Below are positions 16,810-25,065 of a DNA stretch of 64,000 bases, piece by piece (the stretch's first letter is position 1; each line of letters starts with the position of its first letter). A program made the position numbers and the translations under genes. The notes under the pieces were generated by a model. That model made no database searches. It worked only from the letters and a program-made list of their open reading frames with translations, and was not told where the DNA came from. Origin of the DNA: UBA1952 sp965246905 (GTDB lineage Bacteria; Bacteroidota; Bacteroidia; Chitinophagales; Chitinophagaceae); NCBI GenBank assembly GCA_965246905.1, contig CBDFFZ010000026.1, positions 1 through 64,000 of the forward strand, given 5' to 3'.

Positions 16810-18018
16810 ATGATCTCTTCCCGCTGCTTTTACCTGCTTTTTGCTGCCGCTCTGCTCTTTTTCCTGCCCGCCTGCAATGCACCGCAAACAGCGGATCATA
16901 GCACCACCGATTCCACAGAGCGCCAATACATCCGGCTGCCGGGCAAAGACCCGCTACGCCTCCTTGCCGACCGCCCTCCCAACCTTGAAACACCGCTTAA
17001 ATATTTCCGGTATGATCTTACGCCCAATGAGGCTTTTTTCGTGCGCTGGCACCTTTCCGGCCTGCCTGTTTCTGTTGATTCTGCTGCCTTTCGCCTAATT
17101 GTTGGCGGTAATGTTGGCAACCCGCTTTCGCTTTCGCTCCATGATCTTAAAACAAAATTTGCACCCGTAAAGATGATTGCGCTCTGCGAATGCGCGGGCA
17201 ATGCGCGTAGCATCTTCAAACCGCGGGTGCCCGGTGCGCAGTGGGTGAACGGCGGCATGGGCAATGCGGAGTGGACCGGTGTGCGCCTCTCCGATATCCT
17301 GAAAATGGCCGGCGCTAAGAGCGGCTCTGTTGCCGTTTCTTTTAACGGGATGGACGCCCCGCCACTGCCATCCGTGCCGGATTTTGTAAAATCGCTTGGC
17401 TACCCGCATGCGGCAGACGGCGAGGTGATGATTGCCTACGAAATGAACGGGAAGCCGCTGCCGCTGCTAAACGGCTACCCGCTGAAGCTGGTGGTGCCAG
17501 GCTGGTATGCAACCTATTGGGTGGGCATGCTCAATGAGGTAAAGGTGTATGCAGATACTTTTAATGGCTATTGGATGGATAAAGCCTACCTCATCCCTAA
17601 AAATTCCGCCAACGGCGATGAAAAGCCCGACTCGCTGGCTACGGCCATGGTGCCGATCAATAAGCTGGATGTGCGCTCCATTTTTGTAACACCTGAGCCC
17701 GGCACCGTAATTACTAAAGGTATCGCGCAGCAAATAGAAGGGCTTGCGTTCGATGGCGGAGATGGCATTGTAAAGGTGGAGCTGAGCAGTGATGGGGGCA
17801 AAACCTGGAATACCGCAAGGCTCAATCCATCCCTCGGAAAATATTCCTGGAGGCGCTGGACCTACGATTTTACTCCATCTGCCGAAGGTGAAATAACCCT
17901 GCTGTTAAAGGCCACTAATGCTGCCGGAGCTACTCAACCCTGGCACCAATGGAACCGCAGCGGCTACATGCGCAATGAAATCGAATCCCTTACCCTAAAA
18001 GTAAAGCGTGAAAACTAA
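16810..18018 (+). CDS. Lipoprotein sulfite-oxidase-family molybdopterin oxidoreductase
   Basis: From the ATG at 16810 the protein has 402 residues. It begins with a lipoprotein signal (LLFAAALLFFLPAC, lipobox Cys22), so it is probably anchored in the periplasm. It has the molybdopterin domain with the expected molybdenum ligand Cys in ALCECAGNARS (Cys128), and a C-terminal immunoglobulin-like dimerisation domain with KVELSSDGGKTW and WRRWTYDF. The neighbouring cytochrome c gene overlaps it, so together they look like a SorAB-type sulfite dehydrogenase. Other oxyanion or organosulfur substrates are possible for this family. Confidence 0.87.
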   Translation: MISSRCFYLLFAAALLFFLPACNAPQTADHSTTDSTERQYIRLPGKDPLRLLADRPPNLETPLKYFRYDLTPNEAFFVRWHLSGLPVSVDSAAFRLIVGGNVGNPLSLSLHDLKTKFAPVKMIALCECAGNARSIFKPRVPGAQWVNGGMGNAEWTGVRLSDILKMAGAKSGSVAVSFNGMDAPPLPSVPDFVKSLGYPHAADGEVMIAYEMNGKPLPLLNGYPLKLVVPGWYATYWVGMLNEVKVYADTFNGYWMDKAYLIPKNSANGDEKPDSLATAMVPINKLDVRSIFVTPEPGTVITKGIAQQIEGLAFDGGDGIVKVELSSDGGKTWNTARLNPSLGKYSWRRWTYDFTPSAEGEITLLLKATNAAGATQPWHQWNRSGYMRNEIESLTLKVKREN

Positions 18019-18352
18019 TCGCTGCCTCCTGCCGCTCTGTGCCCTGCTGCTCTTTGCGGCTTGCAACGGCACCAACTATTCCGTGCCGGATGCGCCGCCA
18101 CGCGATGACACGGGAGATATCTCGGACGTAATGGTGGTGCTGCCCTATGCGACGGGAAAAGAGCTCGTGGAGCGCACCTGCATTACCTGCCATTCATTGC
18201 GGTACATTGAGATGCAGCCGCACATGACCGAAAAAAGCTGGGATAAAACGGTAACCAAGATGATCAAAATGTATGGCGCGCCGGTACAGGATTCCGCGGA
18301 TGCGGCGGCAATTGTGCGCTACCTCGTGGCCGTGAAGGGGAAGAAATCTTAG
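18008..18352 (+). CDS. Lipoprotein c-type cytochrome, partner of the sulfite dehydrogenase
   Basis: A 114-residue protein starting with GTG inside the end of the molybdenum subunit (11 bp overlap). It has a lipoprotein signal (LLPLCALLLFAACNG) and one heme-binding motif CITCH at residues 58-62, with Met candidates for the second axial ligand at 69 and 74. This is the layout of the SorB subunit that takes electrons from SorA. The anchored form suggests both subunits sit on a periplasmic membrane face. The downstream hairpin at 18365-18392 can terminate transcription from either side. Confidence 0.88.
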   Translation: MKTNRCLLPLCALLLFAACNGTNYSVPDAPPRDDTGDISDVMVVLPYATGKELVERTCITCHSLRYIEMQPHMTEKSWDKTVTKMIKMYGAPVQDSADAAAIVRYLVAVKGKKS

Positions 18353-18364
18353 CTTGTAAAAGAC

Positions 18365-18392
18365 GAGCGGCCCACCAAAAGGCAGGCCGCTC
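18365..18392. terminator. Bidirectional hairpin between cytochrome and orphan gene 2
   Basis: GAGCGGCC (18365-18372) pairs with GGCCGCTC (18385-18392). It serves the cytochrome gene on the plus strand and the orphan gene on the minus strand, and it is the counterpart of the hairpin at 9347-9377. Confidence 0.7.
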
Positions 18393-18396
18393 TTCC

Positions 18397-18465
18397 AAAA
18401 GATCCGGAATCCGCATTCCGGAATCCGGAATTTAATAGTCTTCCTTCTGCCAGCCCCATTCGCGG
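18397..18465 (-). repeat. Conserved 3' module of orphan gene 2
   Basis: Read on the minus strand, these 69 bases equal 9275-9343 except for one C/G change in the palindrome. The shared block starts ten codons before the stop. Immediately upstream of it (above 18465) the two genes no longer align well at the DNA level, although the proteins still do. Confidence 0.88.
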
Positions 18466-19133
18466 AGGATAGCCTGGAAGCTGTCCGGGTAATTGCCTTC
18501 GAGCACGCGGCGCAGGCTTTTCATTACTTTTTTGATCTCCTTTTTCAGGTTGTTCTTGCCGGATACTCCCAGGCTTACCTTGCCATCATTAACATTGGCT
18601 TCTTTCATAGCCACGCCGTAATCCGCCAGCAGCCTGTTCCAGAATTCGGTGCCGTACTCTTCTTTGCCGAACCCTTCTGCTTCGATGGCTTCTGCCATTA
18701 ATTTAAGTGATGCAATACGGAGGTTGCGGTCTTTAGGCAACTGGAAACTTTGATTGTATTTACCGATGCCGAATTTCGGGAACTGTGCTTTGGCATTTGC
18801 TGTTTTGTACTTTTTCTCAATATATACCCTTACTTCTTTCACGGCAGCGTTGATTAATGCATCCTGCTGGTCCAGCGTCTGCGTTTGCGATGGACGGTTG
18901 GCGCCCGTCTTAAGCCTGCCGGTCAGGATGGCTACATACTCCTGCACTTGGCGGTTAAATACTTCCGCATTCGTATATACGAGCGTAATTCCGGGGTTCA
19001 GGAGCCAGTTTTTGGCCACAGGTACTGCCGTATCCATAAAATCGAGGTCTTTGACCGGCAAGCCGGGAGTCGTGTTTACAGCAGCAGGAGTCGTTTCGCC
19101 TGCATCGGGGCTGTAAAGGAATTTATTGTTCAT
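18432..19133 (-). CDS. Orphan alpha-helical protein, paralogue 2 of array-linked pair
   Basis: A 233-residue paralogue of the product of 8583-9308, without signal peptide or membrane segments. It keeps the FLYSPDA start, NPGITLVY, RPSQTQ, the FPKFGIGK block, LPKDRNLRIASL, GFGKEEYGTEFW, VSLGVSGKNNLKKEIK and the identical REWGWQKEDY end. Many charged residues and regular heptad-like spacing suggest helical bundles. Function is unknown. AACCTCC lies in its leader (19146-19152, minus strand) 18 bases before the ATG, and a five-palindrome array begins 135 bp upstream. Confidence 0.85.
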   Translation of the reverse strand: MNNKFLYSPDAGETTPAAVNTTPGLPVKDLDFMDTAVPVAKNWLLNPGITLVYTNAEVFNRQVQEYVAILTGRLKTGANRPSQTQTLDQQDALINAAVKEVRVYIEKKYKTANAKAQFPKFGIGKYNQSFQLPKDRNLRIASLKLMAEAIEAEGFGKEEYGTEFWNRLLADYGVAMKEANVNDGKVSLGVSGKNNLKKEIKKVMKSLRRVLEGNYPDSFQAILREWGWQKEDY

Positions 19134-19267
19134 TTTTTCTATTTCGGAGGTTTTATTCCGTACTTATATAAGGTCAATTATAGTGCCAAACTCTGTTTTT
19201 GGTAAGAAATTTTATAAATTTTATGAATAATGGGCCTTCTCTACTGTTTTTTGAATAAAATGCAGGT

Positions 19268-19456
19268 GGAGGTAGGAACCCTACCTCCCTATATCAGGAA
19301 CTAAACAAGGGAGGTAGGGTTCCTACCTCCTGTAGTAAGGAGGTGAACAAGGGAGGTAGGAAGCCTACCTCCGTATATCAGGAGCTGAACAGAGGAGGTA
19401 GGCTTCCTACCTCCTATTGTGAGGAGGTGAACAGGGGAGGTAGGATGCCTACCTCC
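19268..19456 (-). repeat. Array 2: five perfect 21-bp palindromes at an exact 42-bp period
   Basis: Five units GGAGGTAGG-N3-CCTACCTCC start at 19268, 19310, 19352, 19394 and 19436. The plus-strand loops are AAC, GTT, AAG, CTT and ATG, so units 1/2 and 3/4 are reverse complements of each other. The 21-bp spacers also alternate between two types (TATATCAGGA-CTRAACA and GGAGGTGAACA), giving an 84-bp higher-order repeat. No cas genes or unique spacers are present. It lies upstream of orphan gene 2, and the design matches the array at 8319-8495. Confidence 0.92.
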
Positions 19457-19703
19457 GTAGTTTTTTTATCAATAAAATCGGGTAGTGTCTTAGTTTGAAA
19501 AAACGGGCCGCTGTAAGATGCTTCCTGGCTTCAGCATGGCCCGGGCAAGTCTATTTTGCGTATAAGCCAGGCCACAGCGGATAGCCATTTTGACCGTAGC
19601 TTTCCGGCGAATGCCGGATTGCGAAGTGAAGAATCCCACAGCATGGGGGGGTACAATTTACCAGGTAACATTCAAGCTAAGACACCACCGAAGGCAGAGA
19701 CTT
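19457..19703. other. Intergenic stretch without a supported gene
   Basis: Between array 2 and the convergent end of the T9SS protein gene. It holds an A/T run copying the flank on the other side of the array (TTTTTT...AATAAAAT before 19268 and again after 19456) and small inverted repeats such as CCGGCgaatGCCGG. A short open frame at 19556-19804 overlaps the next gene and lacks support. Confidence 0.4.
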
Positions 19704-21179
19704 TTACTCTTTGGAGAATTTTTGCACATAAGAATGCCCATCTTTATCTATTGACTGGAGCATATAGAAGCCCGTTGGATATTCCGCAATGTTCACGGCT
19801 TTAATTCCCTTACCCTGATAGAAAATCTGCCCGGTATAGCTGGAGATTTTTAGGTACCGAACATCTTCGGCATTAAGATAAAGCATGTTGCGGGCAGGGT
19901 TAGGATAAGCCAGAAGCTTTTGCCCGGTTGATGCAATGTTGCTGATTGCATCCGCTGTATTGTACGATTCGTAATAATACCTGGTAGTATTATCGGGGCC
20001 AGATGGATAAGTATTGGTAGTTGTATTGTATAGGAAAATGTTATAGAAATCCACCAGCCCGTCCGGTCTGTAATATACTATAACGCGGTCTCGATCGCCT
20101 GGATTTCCCGGTACTATTGAAGGATTAATATGCTCAACGCTGTCATACATGCCAATTGCGTTCAAGTGATAAATGTTTTTTGAGATCAAACTATAAACCC
20201 CGTTATAATAAGTATTCGAGTCAACAACCAGGACCGGCCTTTTAAAATTTCCTGTATAGCTATATATTGTATTCTCTATGAGATAAAAATTCCTGGTAGT
20301 CGAATTTCTGAGGTACTTTTTATAGTTTGTAAAACGGTTTTGGGAATCAAAGATGCGCTCTTCTATTTCAAAGGTATCCCAAGTTGGAGGAGATTGTCTA
20401 CCATCAAACCAGTACCCTTTATTCGCGCCGGATTCTATTTTAAAATCTATTTTGAAAATACCATTTACCCACTTACCTATTAGTTTTTCCTCTGTATTAT
20501 TTGGACCATTCGTATTGATAATATTTACTGCATGGGTACCATCGTCAAGCCAGGTACTATCTTTAACAAGCTTATTGCCGGAATCATACCAACGTGTTTC
20601 TACTTGCATTGGCGCAAAATTCCCACACATGCCGACGGGCGACCTGTCCGTCTCTTGCGTGATGATATTTCCATTGTTATCATAGCGAGCAAGATAATGT
20701 TTACACTCATTGTTGCTCGTCTGTGGATACAATACATAGTCATCCGTCTTCCTGCCATGCGCATCATAAGCATACTTTTCACTATAATTTCTTACAAGGT
20801 TATATCCCCCATTTAAGAGCCAAGCCTGCGCAGAATCAGTGAAGATGCCATCGGGATACAAATAAGATGATAGGGCGTTTTTGGTAGGATAACGATCGTA
20901 ATCTTTGAATAACAGGGAATCTGTCCCGCCTCTGCCGGGTGCATAAAACAAGATACCGGAATCAAAAGCCAAGGTAGCGCCGTACTGCTGGTAGCTAAAC
21001 CCTTTCAATCGGGTTTTAATAGCCGACCCGCGAGACAAAGGCCTTGTCTCAGAGGCAATCTGTTGCTGCAGAATAGCGCTATTTTCTAAGGATGATTTAC
21101 TAATAGAGTGCAATGCAGTCTGGGCGTTTCCTGAAAGAGCATTCCAGCATAAGAGGATTAGTAATAGCTTCTTCATCAA
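19704..21179 (-). CDS. Secreted T9SS type A cargo protein
   Basis: A 491-residue protein with a signal peptide (KLLLILLCWNALSGNAQ) and a C-terminal type A sorting domain. That tail runs LLAYPNPARNMLYLNAEDVRYLKISS through GIKAVNIAEYPTGFYMLQ and ends in VQKFSKE. The middle has YD-type repeats with Tyr/Asn-rich turns (YDAHGRKTDDY; YDNNGNIITQE; YDSGNKLVKD) like those of secreted YD-repeat or RHS-like proteins. It is probably displayed or released through the type IX system. No enzymatic motif is visible. Confidence 0.85.
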   Translation of the reverse strand: MMKKLLLILLCWNALSGNAQTALHSISKSSLENSAILQQQIASETRPLSRGSAIKTRLKGFSYQQYGATLAFDSGILFYAPGRGGTDSLLFKDYDRYPTKNALSSYLYPDGIFTDSAQAWLLNGGYNLVRNYSEKYAYDAHGRKTDDYVLYPQTSNNECKHYLARYDNNGNIITQETDRSPVGMCGNFAPMQVETRWYDSGNKLVKDSTWLDDGTHAVNIINTNGPNNTEEKLIGKWVNGIFKIDFKIESGANKGYWFDGRQSPPTWDTFEIEERIFDSQNRFTNYKKYLRNSTTRNFYLIENTIYSYTGNFKRPVLVVDSNTYYNGVYSLISKNIYHLNAIGMYDSVEHINPSIVPGNPGDRDRVIVYYRPDGLVDFYNIFLYNTTTNTYPSGPDNTTRYYYESYNTADAISNIASTGQKLLAYPNPARNMLYLNAEDVRYLKISSYTGQIFYQGKGIKAVNIAEYPTGFYMLQSIDKDGHSYVQKFSKE

Positions 21180-21449
21180 AAAAAATTATTTGATAGTGAA
21201 GATAGTTATTGAGAAGTATATTTTACTGTATTAAATAGTTTATTCCCAAAACACAATAGCTGGCTTAAATATAGAGGCAGGCTAAACATTGCCTGCTATC
21301 GTCGTGCTGATTGCGTAGTGAAGTATCTCTGTGAGCCGGCTACGAACAGATCCTCAACTATGCAATGAAGCTAAAACCGCAAAAGCCGCAGTAGTATGCT
21401 AAGCAGGGATGCCAGGAAACTATCTCTACTGCGCAGGTGCAGCGCAAGC
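21180..21449. other. Intergenic region between T9SS protein and pnp
   Basis: About 270 bases with no open frame that I can support. It holds the upstream region of the T9SS gene on the minus strand and a GCAGGCT/ATTGCCTGC inverted repeat near 21280. Confidence 0.4.
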
Positions 21450-21488
21450 AAAAAAAACAGCTTGTTTCGATATAGGAAACAAGCTGTT
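21450..21488 (-). terminator. Intrinsic terminator of pnp
   Basis: A 13-bp perfect stem: 21456-21468 (AACAGCTTGTTTC) with 21476-21488. On the minus strand it is followed by seven T residues. Confidence 0.85.
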
Positions 21489-21516
21489 GGAAAGTAATAA
21501 TTGATGAATACCTGAG

Positions 21517-24018
21517 TTACAATACCAGATCCGGATCATCTGCTGCAGGCATATCCGCCTGCGCGCTGCTGTTGTTGAACTGCTGGTTGGCTGCTTCGCT
21601 ATTCTCGATGCGCTGCTGCTGGTCATCGTTACCATTGTTATTGCTGCTTTGCGGCTGCTCACGGCGCGGGCGCTCGGTACGCTCCCCGCTGCCACGCTCA
21701 GGGCGGTCGCCCCTTTCCGGACGATCACCGCGGTCGCGGCGCTCGCCACGATCACTGCTGCCTTCACGGCGCGGACGGTCGCCCCGGTCGCCACCACCTT
21801 CACGGCGCGGACGATCACCGCGGTCTCCGCGATCGCCTCTGTCGCTGCGCTCACGCGGCTCCTGCTCTACATAACCTTCCGGCTTCGGCAAAAGTATTTT
21901 ATGGCTCAGGCGCAACTTGCCCGTTTTAGGGTCGGTGCCGGTAAGCTTGATCTTTACCTTATCGCCTTCCTTCAGTACACCTTCGAGGCTGTCGAGGCGC
22001 TGCCAGCTCACTTCTGAGATGTGGAGGAGGCCCTGCTTGCCCGGCATGAACTCTACGAATGCGCCGAACGGCATGATGCTCTTCACGGTGCCTTCGTATT
22101 CCGCGCCTATTTCCGGTACGGCTACAATGCCCCTGATCCAGCTCATTGCCTTATCGATACCTTCCTTATTATTGGAGAATACCTTTACATAACCCTTCTG
22201 GTCAGCTTCCTCAACCGTAATAGTAGTACCGGTTTCACGCTGTATTTCCTGGATGATCTTGCCGCCGGGTCCAATGATGGCACCAATATACTCGGCATCG
22301 ATCACGATCATTTCCACACGCGGGGTATGCGGCTTCAGGTCCGGATTGTAAACCGGGATCGTCTCATACATCGCATCGAGGATATGAAGGCGGCCTTCCT
22401 TGGCTTGTGCCAGCGCAGCGCGCATAATATCCATGCTCAGGCCATCCACCTTAATATCCATCTGGATACCGCAGATGCCATCGCGGGTGCCGGTAACTTT
22501 AAAATCCATATCACCAAGATGATCTTCATCACCGAGGATATCGGTAAGCACTGCCCATTTCTTATCCTCAGCGCGGGCGATCAGGCCCATGGCCACACCG
22601 CTTACGTGCTTCGGGAAGGGAACGCCCGCATCCATCAGCGCAAGCGAGCCTGCACAAACGGTAGCCATAGAGGAAGAGCCATTCGACTCCAGAATATCCG
22701 AAACGATACGTACGGTATAAGGGTATTCAGCGCCGGGCATCATCTGCTCTAAGGAGCGCTTGGCCAGGTTGCCATGACCTACCTCGCGGCGGCCTGGGCC
22801 ACGCTGCGGCTTGGTCTCGCCGGTAGAGTAGGGCGGGAAGTTGTAATGAAGGAAGAACTTCTGATAATCCGAAGTGGCTGCGCTTTCCACGAGCAATTCA
22901 TCCTGCTTGGTGCCTAAGGTTACGGTGGTCAAAGACTGGGTTTCACCGCGCGTAAAGAGGGCATTGCCGTGCGGACCGGGCAGGTAGCCCACTTCCATAG
23001 CAAGACCGCGAACCTCATCCAGCTTGCGGCCATCGAGGCGGCGGCCTTCATCGAGGATCATGTTGCGTACTGTGTAGTATTGGAGATCTTCGTAGTAGGT
23101 TTTGGCACGCACCTTATCTTCCTCGCTCAGTCCGCCTTCGGCAGCGCTGGTTTCAAACTGGAGGTGCTCTTTAATATCTTTCCATACCTGCATATACTCG
23201 GAGCCGCGCTCATGCTTGGCAGAGCCCTTGCGGGAAATTTCCAGCATTCTTTCCTTGCCGAAAGCCTCTACTTTGCTCTTCAGCTCTTCATTTACAACAG
23301 CGGCAACTACTTCGCGCTTGGCAGGCGAGCCTACTTTTTCACGAAGCTCTTCCTGCAATTTTACCTGGCGCTTCACAGCTTCGTGCGCAATTTCGATGGC
23401 TTTTACCACGTCTTCCTCTACGCATTCTTTTGCCTGGCCTTCCACCATCATGATGTTCTTTTCCGTGGCAGCGATGATGAAATCCATATCCGCGGTCTTC
23501 AATTGGGTGCGGGTAGGGTTGATCATAAATTCACCGCCTACACGGGCTACGCGCACTTCGGAGATGATCTCCTGGATCGGAACATCGCTCACAGCGAGTG
23601 CAGCGGAGGCTGCGAGGCAGGCAAGGGCATCGGGCATTACTTCCGGGTCGGAAGAGATGAGGTTGATGATTACCTGTACCTCATTGAAATAATTTTCAGG
23701 GAAAAGCGGGCGCAGGGCACGGTCGATCAGGCGGGAGATGAGGATCTCAGGGTCGGAGATACGGCCTTCGCGCTTGAAGAAGGAACCCGGAATGCGGCCT
23801 GCTGAGGCGAATTTTTCCTGGTAATCTACGGTAAGCGGGAAGAATGCCTGTCCGGGCTTGGGTTCGCGGGCAGCCACTACAGAGGCGAATACAATGGCGT
23901 TGCCAACGCGTACGGTAACGGCGCCATCGGCCTGGCGGGCAAGCTTACCGGTTTCAATGGTCAGCTCTTGTCCGTTTTCCATCGTATAGGAAACGGATGT
24001 TGGTTTTAATTCCAGCAT
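21517..24018 (-). CDS. pnp: Polyribonucleotide nucleotidyltransferase with Arg/Asp/Gly-rich tail
   Basis: An 833-residue PNPase, longer than the usual 700-715. It has two RNase PH domains (EKFASAGRIPGSFFKREGR near 70; FTRGETQSLTTVTLGT near 365), a KH domain (GAIIGPGGKIIQEI near 570) and an S1 domain (YEGTVKSIMPFGAFVEFMPGKQGLLHISE near 630). It phosphorolytically degrades RNA 3' to 5' in the degradosome. After residue 715 comes a low-complexity extension of GDRGDR, PRREG and PERGDR repeats and a Gln/Asn-rich end. Such tails may bind RNA or form condensates. The opposite-strand frames over this gene are shadows. Confidence 0.96.
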   Translation of the reverse strand: MLELKPTSVSYTMENGQELTIETGKLARQADGAVTVRVGNAIVFASVVAAREPKPGQAFFPLTVDYQEKFASAGRIPGSFFKREGRISDPEILISRLIDRALRPLFPENYFNEVQVIINLISSDPEVMPDALACLAASAALAVSDVPIQEIISEVRVARVGGEFMINPTRTQLKTADMDFIIAATEKNIMMVEGQAKECVEEDVVKAIEIAHEAVKRQVKLQEELREKVGSPAKREVVAAVVNEELKSKVEAFGKERMLEISRKGSAKHERGSEYMQVWKDIKEHLQFETSAAEGGLSEEDKVRAKTYYEDLQYYTVRNMILDEGRRLDGRKLDEVRGLAMEVGYLPGPHGNALFTRGETQSLTTVTLGTKQDELLVESAATSDYQKFFLHYNFPPYSTGETKPQRGPGRREVGHGNLAKRSLEQMMPGAEYPYTVRIVSDILESNGSSSMATVCAGSLALMDAGVPFPKHVSGVAMGLIARAEDKKWAVLTDILGDEDHLGDMDFKVTGTRDGICGIQMDIKVDGLSMDIMRAALAQAKEGRLHILDAMYETIPVYNPDLKPHTPRVEMIVIDAEYIGAIIGPGGKIIQEIQRETGTTITVEEADQKGYVKVFSNNKEGIDKAMSWIRGIVAVPEIGAEYEGTVKSIMPFGAFVEFMPGKQGLLHISEVSWQRLDSLEGVLKEGDKVKIKLTGTDPKTGKLRLSHKILLPKPEGYVEQEPRERSDRGDRGDRGDRPRREGGGDRGDRPRREGSSDRGERRDRGDRPERGDRPERGSGERTERPRREQPQSSNNNGNDDQQQRIENSEAANQQFNNSSAQADMPAADDPDLVL

Positions 24019-24144
24019 AAGAATGCTTTTTGTTTTGTGCGGCAGGTTTCAGCTTTGGGCCTGCTGCGTGTGAATGTAAAAATGGCCCTATCCCGGCCTT
24101 CCTCCCCGAGGGGGAAGGGGAAGTTGGGCAAGAAAAAATGTTTA

Positions 24145-24255
24145 TTGTTCTGAACCACTAAGTACGCAAAGAAAGCGCGAAGCGCCGCGAAGGCTTAAGT
24201 AAGGCACTTCTCTTTGCGGTTCATCGCGCTCCATAGTGCCCTTTGCGTTTAATGA
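24145..24255. repeat. Imperfect palindromic intergenic repeat (CTTTGCG type)
   Basis: An imperfect inverted repeat: GAACCACTAAGTACGCAAAG on the left, mirrored by CTCTTTGCGGTTC and CCATAGTGCCCTTTGCG on the right. From memory, related sequences are common between genes in Bacteroidota. It lies between rpsO and pnp. Confidence 0.5.
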
Positions 24256-24274
24256 AAAAATCAAAGGGCTTAAA

Positions 24275-24307
24275 ATGACTATTCCCAACCGTTTAAGTTG
24301 GGAATAG
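24275..24307 (-). terminator. Terminator of rpsO
   Basis: CTATTCCCAAC (24279-24289) pairs perfectly with GTTGGGAATAG (24297-24307). On the minus strand it is followed by CATTTT. Confidence 0.75.
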
Positions 24308-24322
24308 CAGATAGAATATTGC

Positions 24323-24598
24323 TTATTTACGAAGGCCAAGCTGCTCGATAAGCGAACGATATTTAGTAATATCGGTACGGCTCATATAAGTAAGCATCCG
24401 CTTGCGGCGGCCTACCATTACGATAAGGCCACGGTTGCTGGAAAAATCTTTCTTGTTTCCGTTCTTTACATGGCTGGAAATGTGGTTGATGCGCTCGGTA
24501 AGCATGGCAATTTGCGCTTCGATGGAACCGGTATTTGTTTCTTTACCCCCGTATGTGTTAAAGAGGGCAGTCTTTCTTTCGGCAGTTAAATGGGACAT
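24323..24598 (-). CDS. rpsO: 30S ribosomal protein S15
   Basis: A 91-residue S15 with the conserved block GSIEAQIAMLTERINHISSH and the C-terminal GRRKRMLTYMSRTDITKYRSLIEQLGLRK. It binds the central domain of 16S rRNA. It lies upstream of pnp on the same strand, the classical rpsO-pnp order, but with a terminator and about 300 bp between them, so the two are probably transcribed separately here. Confidence 0.97.
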   Translation of the reverse strand: MSHLTAERKTALFNTYGGKETNTGSIEAQIAMLTERINHISSHVKNGNKKDFSSNRGLIVMVGRRKRMLTYMSRTDITKYRSLIEQLGLRK

Positions 24599-24733
24599 TT
24601 GTATGTTGTTGTCTTAATTAATATTCTTTCAGCGGGCAAATGTAGGAAATTATTTCTGATTTTTGATACCCCCATATCTAAGTTCTTGCTACCAGTTGTG
24701 CCTTATCTTCGTCTTTTGTACGGATTAATTACC

Positions 24734-25015
24734 ATGGCCCAATACTCCATCGGCGAAGCCCTCAGCCACCTCCTTGAAAAATCCAAATGGAAGCCCCGAA
24801 TTATGGAGCTCCGCATGCGGCAGGAATGGGAGCAGATGATGGGCGCAACTATTGCCAAATATACCCGCGATGTATCCCTTAAAGATAAGAAACTCACTAT
24901 TTATACAGATGTTGCTGCACTGAAGCAGGAGCTGATGTTTGGCAAAGAGCAGCTCATCGATAAGATCAATGCCTATTTTGAGGAAACGGCTGTAACGGAT
25001 ATTGTGGTGAAGTAG
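24734..25015 (+). CDS. DUF721 (DciA-like) protein
   Basis: From the ATG at 24734 (MAQYSIGEALSHLLEKS) the protein has 93 residues. The longer frame from 24590 runs through the divergent promoter region and is not needed. It matches the short DUF721 family of Bacteroidota: an N-terminal helix, W-x-x-M-x-G near residue 33, and the beta-rich DKKLTIYTDVAALKQELMFGKEQLIDKIN. Family members relate to DciA, a loader of the replicative helicase DnaB; that role is by family only. Confidence 0.82.
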   Translation: MAQYSIGEALSHLLEKSKWKPRIMELRMRQEWEQMMGATIAKYTRDVSLKDKKLTIYTDVAALKQELMFGKEQLIDKINAYFEETAVTDIVVK

Positions 25016-25065
25016 AAACGTTGCAATGCAGCATCTCTACGGGGGATTTGTAAAAAAGCCACCGT

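Noticed and set aside
19268..19456. CRISPR array
   Set aside because: Repeats are palindromes with changing loops, the spacers are themselves repeated in two alternating types, only five units exist, and there are no cas genes nearby. The same applies to 8319-8495.
22021..23805. Long open frames of 243 and 278 codons on the plus strand within pnp
   Set aside because: They are antisense shadows of a highly conserved gene with strong codon bias; the compositions show no domain or signal.
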